A stretch of 15,398 bases of DNA from assembly GCA_029339195.1 (NCBI GenBank), contig JAPTJF010000766.1, forward strand, positions 1-15,398, in the 5' to 3' direction. A program made the position numbers and the translations under genes. How positions within the stretch are numbered: position 1 is the first letter of the stretch; every line of letters starts with the position of its first letter. The notes below the pieces were generated by a model. That model had not been told where the DNA came from. It saw nothing but the letters and a program-made list of their open reading frames with translations, and did no database searches. Shown in pieces: positions 1 through 7,975 of this stretch. Origin of the DNA: Micractinium sp. NFX-FRZ. Taxonomy: Eukaryota; Chlorophyta; Trebouxiophyceae; Chlorellales; Chlorellaceae.

Positions 1-301
1 AAGTGGGGAAATGCATTCTGCGCCTGCAGGAAACGTCGGGAACAATGTCGGGAATTTGGGTCGGATCCACTAGTGCCCTGGTCTGAACCTCAGCCCGCAC
101 TGCTGCCACATGTTACTTGGGTTTCCCTTCGTCACATCCGCAGCAAACATAAAACAACAGTGTGCGCGTCAGGCTGCAGGCAGTCCACAGTGCACTGTTT
201 AATATGGACAGCCCCGTGCCGTGCCACAGCACCACAGGAGTGCAGCCAGGCTGAGGCACCCCACCCTCCGCAGCACGCCCGCGGAGGAAGAGTGCAATTT
301 T

Positions 302-317
302 TCGATAGAACACTATC
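302..317. repeat. Short perfect hairpin
   Basis: CGATAG and CTATCG form a perfect 6-bp stem around the four-base loop AACA. It is AT-richer than its surroundings. The stem is short enough to arise by chance in 15 kb, and no function is assigned. Confidence 0.4.
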
Positions 318-373
318 GTGAACCGAGTTTTCGTTGGGCGCACTGGTGTAAACGGGTGTAAACGGGGGTAAAT

Positions 374-439
374 GGGGGCAGGATCCAGGTGTGACGGGGG
401 CAGGAGCCAGGTGTTATGGGGGCAGGAGCCAGGTGTGAG
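374..439. repeat. Three tandem 22-bp G-rich repeats
   Basis: Units at 374-395, 396-417 and 418-439 share the core GGGGGCAGGAGCCAGGTGT. The first unit differs by one base in the core, and the last two or three bases vary between units. Just upstream (about 345-373) is a degenerate GTAAACGGG-like repetition. This is a minisatellite in non-coding DNA. Confidence 0.85.
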
Positions 440-614
440 CTCCCGTTGGAGCGCCGGTGGGGCGCGGTGCTGGCAAGGGGTACCGGCTACCGCTCACTGG
501 TCGCGGAGGTGGCGACAGTAGGCTAGGCAGGCAGCAAGCTGGCAGCGACAGCCTGCGTGCCAGGCAGCGCTGAGATGCTCCAGTCGGCGCCGTGCATCAG
601 CGCCCGGGTCCCGT

Positions 615-2099
615 TCACAGCTTGAGGGTCAGGGTCTGCGACTGCACACACACACACACACACACACTCACTCACTCACGGGCGCCACGGGCGGCGTTGT
701 GCATGTCAAGGGAGGGGTGGGGGATGCCCCTGGTGCATGCAACGCACGCTGGGCGCACACCGTGTGACAGGGATTCGAGCGTGTGTTTGTGTGTGTGGAG
801 TGCACAGCATGCGCTCCCGAGCAGCAACTGGGCGAACGGGCGGGCCCCTTGGGTGCCTCTCCCTCACCGGTCTGTTTGAGAGCGATCCGCTCGGGCCGGG
901 GTTGAGCCGGTAAGCTGTGCCCTGCGGCAGGGGTAGGCGGGCAGCAGCAGGTGTGCGCCCAGGGCGGTAGTCAGCGCAGGCAACACCAAGCTGGCCTGAC
1001 CTCAGCACGCCACCTCAGCTCCCAGCTAAGGCCCCCTTGGGCTGAAGAGGTCCTGGCCACACCCGATGCCGCATGCAGACCCCCCACCCTCCTTGTTCGC
1101 TGGCCGCGCTGCCCAGAGGCACGCCGCTTGAGGTGGCACTGCCATGCAAGCGCTGTGCACGTCATGCATGGTCGGCAAGCCAGGCAGGCACTCACCCCGA
1201 GCATGAGTGGGGGCGGGTGCGTCAAGTGGCGCGTGCAACCAGCGGGCTCACCTGCACCGCTTCGTAGGTTCTGGAGCCACCGTGCTGCACGCTGTGGTTG
1301 ACTGTGGTCACACTGCCTGTGCTGAACGCAGTGTACGTCAGGGAGTAGTTGTGGCTGCCGCCGCCGTGGCCGGCGCTGCCATTGCACCTCACAGAAAGCA
1401 AGCACACGACGACCTGCGGCTGAGGCGTGGCGCAAACTGTCTGCTGTGGTGAGGCGTGGTGCGAGCCTACGCAAGCCAGCCAGCACGCGCAGGTAGCAAG
1501 CACTGCTGGCAGCCAGCACGCGCACGTAGCAAGCACTGCTGGCAGCCAGGAAGCAGGCAGCCTGGCCGGGGGGTGAGCACCGACCTTTGCATGGGGCTCC
1601 GAGTCAGCGGGCTTGGCAGGCGGAGGCTCCATAGCTGACGCTGGGTACTCCCAGTCCTCCTGCCTGCAGGGTGGGGTGTGGGGGGCAAATTGGGTGGCGG
1701 GTGGCGGGTGCGTGCGGCATGCAGCAGCGGTGCCCGGGGTGGCGGGGGACTGGCGCGCGCCCGGCAGGGGCTTGTCCCCTAGGGCAGGTTGGCTGCCGCT
1801 CGGCCTCCAGTTGCGTTTGAAGAGACTTGTGCCTGGGCCCACACCCAACCTGCGCTAGGAGCTTGCGCTAGCCGTGCCCAAAAGCCCAAAAACCACTGAG
1901 TGTTCGTGGCCTCTGAAGCAGCTGGTCGGCTTCTCACGTCAGATCGACCCCGGAGTCGAGAAGGCAACTCGAAGACTTTCGCCCTTGCGCGGGTACTCAT
2001 GGGCGTCCTCCGGGTCCCTCCAGCTGGCGATTCGGTGCTGTGGCGATTCGAGGGTTTGCAGCGCAAGGAGGGCGATTGATAAGCATTGGTTGGCACCAT
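615..2099 (-). CDS. Small unrecognised protein, five exons
   Basis: A minus-strand chain of exons, from 5' to 3': 2099-1938, 1659-1585, 1413-1252, 921-868 and 641-615. All junctions are phase 0 and the donors read gtgaga, gtcggt, gtgagc and gtgagg. The product is about 159 aa. The first exon is rich in Arg, Ser and Thr, like an organelle transit peptide. The third holds a short hydrophobic run (VVVCLLSV), a Gly/His/Ser-rich stretch and beta-prone residues such as SLTYTAFSTGSVTTV. The protein ends in SQTLTLKL. I recognise no family. The start at 2099 was chosen for its context (A at -3, G at +4); an in-frame ATG at 2000 would give 126 aa. The second exon has a tandem acceptor (GCAGGCAG), and only the downstream AG keeps frame. 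The last acceptor abuts a (TG)n microsatellite. The chain of matching phases is the main support; the two outermost exons are least certain. Confidence 0.45.
645..678. repeat. (CA)11 followed by (CTCA)3 microsatellite
   Basis: A pure CA dinucleotide run at 645-666 is followed by three CTCA units at 667-678. On the minus strand this reads (TGAG)3(TG)11 and lies directly before the AG of the last acceptor of the small minus-strand gene, so it replaces the usual pyrimidine tract. The TGAG part contains overlapping GTGAGT donor-like words. Confidence 0.95.
1481..1546. repeat. Two tandem 33-bp copies
   Basis: Copies at 1481-1513 and 1514-1546 match except for one base (AGGTAG versus ACGTAG). They lie inside the second intron of the minus-strand gene and look like a recent slippage or unequal-crossover duplication. 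Confidence 0.9.
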
Positions 2100-2670
2100 G
2101 CTGATCCAATTGTTCACGGGCTGTGTCAAGGGACTGGAAGCCTGCTTAAGTACCAGAACTGCGCACACAAAATGGACTGGGTGCCCGCCGCCCACAACGG
2201 ACTTGGGCAGGCCGCCTCTAAGTTGAAGTTGGGGTAGGGTAGGTAACAGTGACGGTGTGGAGGCATTCTGATTGCTGCCTGCTGCCGTGCTGCAAGATCT
2301 GCACACTTGCACACTGTATCTGCAAGAATGCCCAAACTGTGCTGGTCGGCGGCGGTGGAGGATGCAGGGTGCACGTCTGCCTGGCTGGGCTGCAGCCTGG
2401 TCCTTGGCCATGAGCGGCAGTGCGGAGTGCAGTGCAGCCACTTCGACTGTGTTCTGAGCGATTGAAGGCACTTCCTATCATGCCTCACGGAACTGCAGGT
2501 AACGGAGCGTCGCGACAGCGCTGGCGCCACATGGCGGTGGCGGCCACCCCATGATTTGTGCATGTCGGCGCCTCTTTGGTGGATTTCATTGTGATGTGCA
2601 CTTGAACAATCGCCTTTAGCGGGCACGGCCATGGAAGTTGTGTCGTGTTAAGCTCAACACGACTCACATC
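2100..2670. promoter_or_regulatory. Divergent intergenic region, probable shared promoter
   Basis: About 570 nt separate the start chosen for the minus-strand small gene (2099) from the start chosen for the plus-strand phosphoesterase (2671). The genes point away from each other, so both promoters and 5' UTRs should lie here. I see no clear TATA box or named element. A minus-strand frame stays open through the region, but it is read as a by-product of base composition because it begins without an ATG. Confidence 0.45.
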
Positions 2671-2742
2671 ATGGCAGCTCTGCACAACAGCGGCGCCAAC
2701 GGTGCCAATAGCGAACGAATTGATCGATTCAGGTTAGATTAA
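2671..2742 (+). promoter_or_regulatory. Upstream ATG: true first exon or 23-codon uORF
   Basis: The ATG at 2671 opens a 23-codon frame whose TAA stop (2740-2742) overlaps the ATG at 2742 by one base. If unspliced, it is a uORF abutting the main start, a layout suited to termination-reinitiation. If spliced at CAG|gttaga (2733), it joins the acceptor before 2945 exactly in frame with the membrane-anchor exon. I favour the spliced reading because the ATG at 2671 has strong initiation context and the one at 2742 does not. Confidence 0.5.
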
Positions 2743-5700
2743 TGAGGTGGGTGCATTGCGGAACCAACTTTCGAGCATACCCTGCAAACCGTGCTCGCTT
2801 CGCTGCGCCTGCTGCCGCGCTTCTGCGGCCTGGGAGGTCCAAGAGAAACAAGCTCACGTTCGAAGCTACTTGCGGCGCGCTCGTTGCCGCCACCGCCACC
2901 GCTGCCACGGCCACGTCGTCACCGCGCCGCGGCTCTCCCTGCAGGCGCCCCGCACCAGTGAAGGGCGTGCTGCTTTCTGCAGCGACCCTGGCCTTGCTTC
3001 TGGCTGCTGCGTTCCGACGTCGCTCTGCAGCTTCGGATGCTAGCACCAACCCCTTTGAAACAGTCCGTGTGGTAAGCCGCCGGGCGTAGCATGCAGCCGG
3101 TCCCACTCTCTGCACACTGCCCTGCCTCTTGAGTCCCACTTTCCAGCATGCCTTTGTGAAACAGCAACCTGAGCCGTGCAGCCGAAAACGCTGCCACAGC
3201 CCTGCAGCCGCTATCGCTGGAACTGCCGTGCCAGGCGCCACCCCAGCCTGTTGCCTGCTAGCGTGCCACGTCCTGCTGACACCACCCTCCCCGCTCCCGC
3301 TTGGCTGCCCTCCCTTGCCAGGCCCTGCTGTCAGACACGCACGTAGCAGGCCCCGAGTACCCACTGGGCACAGAGACTGGCCCGCTAGACAATGCCGCCG
3401 TCACGCGCACGCAGCAGCGCCTGTGGCGCGCGGTGCGGGCAGTCAACGCCATCTCCCCTGCCGTGGACCTGGTGCTGTTTGGCGGAGACGTTGTGTGAGT
3501 TGCGTGGGAGGCGGAGGCAGGGGGGCGTGCCGGGTGCCGGGGCCTGCAAGTGGGTTCCATGCCATCATGTTGCCAGGGGGCCCACGGCCGGCAGCACAGC
3601 CGCAGTGCGTGTGCTGGCGGCCAGCCTCCCACTGCGGCCACCTTCCCAAGGGCACAAGTCCTCGCTTCACCTGTCCCCCCCTCCCCCTCCTGTGCCCTCC
3701 CACACGCCAGGCACAACGGCATGCACCACTTGAGAGAGCTGGGCCTGAATGCCCGTGGCCTGCGTGCGCTCATGGCGGAGCCTGCCAATGGGTACAAGAT
3801 CGCGCGCGCGCTCCTGTCCCAGCTCACAGCGCCGCCGCTCTATGTGTGGTGCGCGGGTGGGCGGGGCCACACGGGCGCGCGTGTGTCCTGCACTGGGTGG
3901 GGCGGGCGGCACGCCGTGCGGAGCGTGCGGGGGGGCCGCGCATGCAGGCGGGTTTGAAACCCTGTTCGCATGTGACGCATGAATGATTGCTTACAGGGGC
4001 AACCATGATGACTTGGTGGAGTGCGGCAACCCTGCCAGCTCGCCCAGCAGGCACCTCGTGGCCCAGGTGTACCAGGTGGGCCGGCGCCCTTGCGTACCTG
4101 ACCATGGGTGCGGGTCTTATCTGTGGGTGCGTGGCCCGGCAGGCTGCGACACAGAAGGTGGGCCAGAGCTCCTGCATGGGTAGGTGAGTGGGCTGACAGC
4201 GGCCTTCCAACGGCCAGAGCCGGTTGAGCCGCGGCTGTGGCACCCCATGCTTGGCTGCGTGGGGCGCAGCTGGGGGGCGGTGCGTGCACCTGCTGCCTCC
4301 CTATCAGCACTGCCCCCGTCTGTGGCCTCTTCCTGATGGAGCGCTGCTCATATGGAACCGCTGGCAGAATGAGCGTGTCGCTCCTCCCAGTGTATTCAAG
4401 TTCCTCGCGGCTTGCCTCCTCTCACCTCCATCCCTGCTGGGGACGCACCCCTTCTGCAGAAGTTCTTCAATGCCAAGCCGTATGCCTCTCGCGACCTGGG
4501 CCCCTGGAAGGTGGTGGCTCTGAACAGCATGTACGGTAGGTGGGGGGCGGGCAGGCGGGTGCTGGCGCAACGGTGGGTGGGCGGATGGCGTGCACCGCAC
4601 CTGAGCAGCCTGCTGGTAGGATTTAGGCTGGCGGCCGCAGGAGGAGACGCAGGAGGTGTGTGCAGCACGGCAGCCCCTGCTACATACCGCAGGACGTCGT
4701 CGGGGCGTCAGCAAGTTGGTGGCATGCAGCAACATTGGGTGCAGCAGCAGCAGCGGCGGCAGCAGCAGCAGCGACGGCGGCAGCAGCAGCAGCGGCAGAA
4801 CCTCCCTCATTTCCTTGGCATGGGCTCGCCTGATTGCTGGGCTGACTGCGCAGCCACGGGGCCTGCTGCGCCCGCTGGCCCCTGCCTGCAGGCCACACGT
4901 GGGACGCCTCGGCGGAGGGGTGCAACCCTGTGTGAGCGGGGCACTAGCAAGTGGGGGTTTCAGGCACAAGCGATATCTGCTGCAAGGATACTGTCGGGAG
5001 CACTGCTCCCGTCCCCAACCTCCCCAAGCTAACAAGTGCTGCCGCTGTGGCCCGCCGTCATGCATCCTGAGCCTGGGCTGCCATCTGCTTTGCATCGTGC
5101 CCACCCCCATGCTCTCTAAACCCCTGCTCTTCCCACGCACTCCGCCCTGCCTCGCTCCCTGCTGCCCTCTGCCACTTCCTCCCCCTGCCAGGCTGTCGTC
5201 TTACGGAGAGCAGCAGCTGAGGTGGCTGCACGCTGAGCTGGCGCAGGGCAAGCACACACTGGTCATGGTGAGCGGTGGGTTGGTGGGGCAAAAGGGACAC
5301 CAGCCGGCTGGTAATTGTAGCATAGGGTTGCTGCTGAGCAGCCTGCCTAGTGTGCGCAACCCCTTCTGCTGCGCTCGCATGTTGCTGCACCAGTCTGCCT
5401 CACCTGTGCCTTCCCGCACGCAGACACCTCTCTTCTGCATCTCCGCTCCGCCCCTCCCACCCCCGCCTGCCTATCTGTGTGCCCACCTGCGCCTGCCTGC
5501 CCGCCTGCCTGCAGACCCACTTCCCGCTGTCCACCTTAGCGTTGGATGAGGTGGACACGCAGCAGGCGTGGCGGGACCTGCGCACCGTGCTGTCGGCGCA
5601 CCCCAACGTGCGCCTGGCGCTCAGCGGACACTTCCACAAGGTGTGGCATTGTCCCGGTCCAGCCTGTTGCATTTTTGTGCCACTTGTGTATGCTAGTTTG

Positions 5701-7732
5701 TGCCTTCACAGGTTGGGCGCTCCCACCTTGCCGCTCCGCGTAAGACGTGGCCTGGTGGGTGCCCTAGCTGGGCTGGTGTGATGTGCTGATTGGGGCCCGG
5801 TGGGTGCTGCCAGCGCAAACCAAAGAGAGTCTTGACTAACCTGAACCACTGGTGCCAGGTTGCCACGTCACACGGTGCGGTGTGAGCCTGGCCCGTTCGG
5901 GTGATGCGGGACGTAGTGGCAGAACAGGGCTGGGCGCCAGGGCGTGTGACAGGCGGGCGACGTGTGCATGTCAGCACTGCCAACGTGATGGGATGGCGCC
6001 AGCGGTGCACACAGTGAAGCGGTTGCTCTCATTCTGCCTATCGTCAGTGCCCTTCGATACATGGTCGTGTGACCAACCCGTCGTCTTGTTTGCCCGATGC
6101 CACTGCCCTGCCCTGCCCTGCCCTTCCCTCCCTCGCACCGCAGGGCCTGTCCTGGGAGGGTCTCTACCCCTTCCCCGCCCTCATCCTGCCGGCAGTGCGC
6201 TACAACCCCCAGGTGCATGGGCGGTAGGAGGGCTGTTCGTTGGTGGGGTGGCTGAGATGCTCGCAAGAGGCGTGCGGGGTGGGGCAGGCGCTGTTTTACA
6301 CGCCCGCACACACAGGAAGCAGCAAGCACGGTGCAGGCACGCACCTTGCAGGACCACCCTCACTCGCGCTGCTGAAGCTGCACCCCGACCATAACATGTG
6401 GCGTGGTACAGGCAGCTGAAAACCGGCACTCTGCACTGTTACTTCCCACTCATGATGCGCCAGAATTTTGCCCAGCTGGAGCTCCACCCAGACGGCACCT
6501 TTGCCTTCCCCGACGCCGGCAAGAACAGGGGCGGCGCGCGCTGCAGCGACTGGTGGAGCTACGTGGGGCAGCCGCGCTTCCAGGGGCGGGTGCAGCCCAG
6601 GGATGGCGGTGAGCAGCAGGGCGGCTGGGCTGGCCTGGGCCGGGTGACCAGAGGCGGACATGCTTTGCAGGGGCCGGTGCAGGCCAGGGGTGCAACTCCC
6701 CAGCAATCTTCTTGCAGTAATAATCGAAACTGTGGTACGCTGCTGCTTGGTGGATGTCGCGTGGGCTGCTGCACACCGGGCACCACCACAAGCTACCCAT
6801 CCCATCTGCCCGCCTGCCCGCCCGCCCGCCTGCAGGCGATTGCGGTGTGCCCGCTGCCGGAGAGGAAGCCCGGTTTGCGCTGCACCCGGTGCTCAACCGC
6901 AGCTCCATCCCCCCTTTGGAAGCATTCAACCCAGGTCCTGCCCCACCCCGACGCTCTGCCACCTGCTGGCCCCTGTACCGAGCGTGTAGTAGCTGCATGT
7001 AACCTGTCTCGAGCATGTAGCCCTGTGACATTGTGCTGCATCCACAGCAGGTGGGTGCTGCCTCAGCCGGCAGCCTGCACGTCTTGCCGAGCCCTCTGTT
7101 CTGGCATCCATGCAACCCTGACGGGGCATGACGCAGGCACGCCTCCATGCTGAACTCTGCACCCCCCCCCGACACAGCTCTCTTTGTCCCACCCTCACCT
7201 CATTCCCTAACTGCCTGCCTGCAGAGGCCTCCTGTCAGTTTGCGCTGGCGCTCCCCTTCCTGGAGGCCTGCTCCCAAGGGGCCTCCCAAGACTGCTGCGA
7301 CGTAGTTGCTGACGTGTCCCGCCTCTCCTCCTCCGCCCCCTTCTCCACCTGCTTCTGCCACCCGGCCTTCTGGCAGGTGCGCTGGCTGTGGCGGCGGGCA
7401 TGCGCATGCAGCCTTACCGCGCCACTGCGCTCCATGCATTGCAATGGTGCGACCTGACCTGCAAGGGAGCGCGTTCCGGCCCTGCGCTGCGCTTTGCAGC
7501 GCAGTGCAGCGCAGCATTGCCACAGTATGCATGAACTCTCTATTTCTTGCCCCTCCGCGCCCTGCTTTGCCTGCTGTGCTGGCAGGAAGCTGTGGCGTAT
7601 ATGGATACCGAACACGGGGTGGACCTGGCAGATACTCTCGGCAGCTGCATCACAGAGCACGGCAAGCTCATTGTCTTCCGAGGCGGCCCGCTCACATGGT
7701 GCCCCGCTGCGACAGCTGGAGCGCTGCCCTGA
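2671..7732 (+). CDS. Membrane-anchored calcineurin-like metallophosphoesterase with C-terminal eight-Cys tail
   Basis: Exons: 2671-2732, 2945-3071, 3322-3494, 3711-3848, 3997-4075, 4460-4530, 5192-5267, 5515-5640, 6144-6212, 6464-6608, 6836-6934, 7225-7376 and 7586-7732, giving 487 aa in continuous phase. A hydrophobic anchor (GVLLSAATLALLLAAAF, about residues 28-44) is flanked by Lys and FRRR. The phosphoesterase domain follows with all metal-binding blocks: SDTH (D68, H70), GGD (D119), GNHD (169-172), THFP (H244) and GHFH (H281, H283). Such enzymes cleave phosphate mono- or diesters at a two-metal centre; the substrate here is unknown. The tail has cysteines at 392, 404, 412, 413, 431, 433, 460 and 478, in the order C-C-CC-CxC-C-C of plant lipid-transfer proteins. 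The start at 2671 has strong context (A at -3, G at +4) and uses the intron 2733-2944. A weaker model starts at 2742 and reads on to 3071, giving 534 aa with a longer Arg/Ala-rich N-terminus. Donor 4531 (gtacgg) is chosen over the better-looking gtaggt at 4536 because it keeps frame. The anchor and tail suggest a secretory-pathway or cell-surface enzyme. Confidence 0.82.
4742..4795. repeat. CAG/CGG trinucleotide repeat in an intron
   Basis: An imperfect array of the form (CAG)n followed by CGG or GACGG occurs as three units (4742-4759, 4760-4780, 4781-4795). It lies in the intron between phosphoesterase exons at 4460-4530 and 5192-5267. The open frames across it (poly-Gln, poly-Ser or poly-Ala) are repeat artefacts. 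Confidence 0.85.
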
Positions 7733-7764
7733 CTGACCTGCTTGTTGTTGACCCCCCGACTGGC

Positions 7765-7769
7765 TGTAA
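7765..7769 (+). terminator. TGTAA, candidate poly(A) signal of the phosphoesterase gene
   Basis: TGTAA is the usual polyadenylation signal of chlorophyte nuclear genes. This copy starts 33 nt after the stop at 7732 and lies in the 243-nt gap before the next gene. A five-base word is common by chance, so position is the only support. Confidence 0.3.
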
Positions 7770-7975
7770 ACTAACCGATGAAATGTGCCGCCTCAGGTCT
7801 GGGCCATGACGCAGAAGTGGTGAGCCTGTGCGGCGATGCGTGCGACAGGCGGCACGCAGCGGGCACGGCGCGTCACCGCCCGTCTTGAGGGTTCTCCACG
7901 TGCTCTCCGTTAAGTGTGCTTCTGCCGCAATGCGCCTCTCAACCTCATCGCTTCGTGAGCTGTGAAATAGCTGGT

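Larger units (their letters stand above)
1..614. other. Non-coding flank with small repeats
   Basis: I see no exon chain here on either strand that ends in plausible splice sites. The stretch lies downstream of the minus-strand gene ending at 615, so part of it may be that gene's 3' UTR. It contains a small hairpin near 302-317, two TGTAA motifs on the plus strand (347-351 and 357-361) and three 22-bp repeats (374-439). The TGTAA motifs could belong to a plus-strand gene ending just left of the window, but no coding sequence of such a gene is visible. Confidence 0.5.

Noticed and set aside
63..74. GGATCCACTAGT, identical to a BamHI-SpeI junction of common cloning-vector polylinkers
   Set aside because: Only 12 bases match, and the flanks do not continue as any polylinker I know. 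Chance or a short remnant cannot be separated, and no other vector sequence is seen.
1779..2471. 230-codon open frame on the minus strand
   Set aside because: It begins without an ATG and runs through the intron before exon 2 of the small gene. Only 1938-2099 is retained as an exon.
2742..3089. Single long first exon of the phosphoesterase starting at ATG 2742
   Set aside because: It stays in frame, but the ATG has weak context and the extra region is Arg/Ala low-complexity. The spliced start at 2671 is preferred, and this is kept as an alternative.
3129..3986. 285-codon plus-strand open frame
   Set aside because: It overlaps the phosphoesterase exons in another frame and reads through their introns. 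Its composition is Pro/Ala/Arg/Cys-rich, typical of GC-rich shadow frames.
4656..5549. 297-codon plus-strand frame with poly-Ser from the trinucleotide repeat
   Set aside because: It covers an intron and the wrong frame of two phosphoesterase exons. The poly-Ser comes only from the CAG/CGG array.
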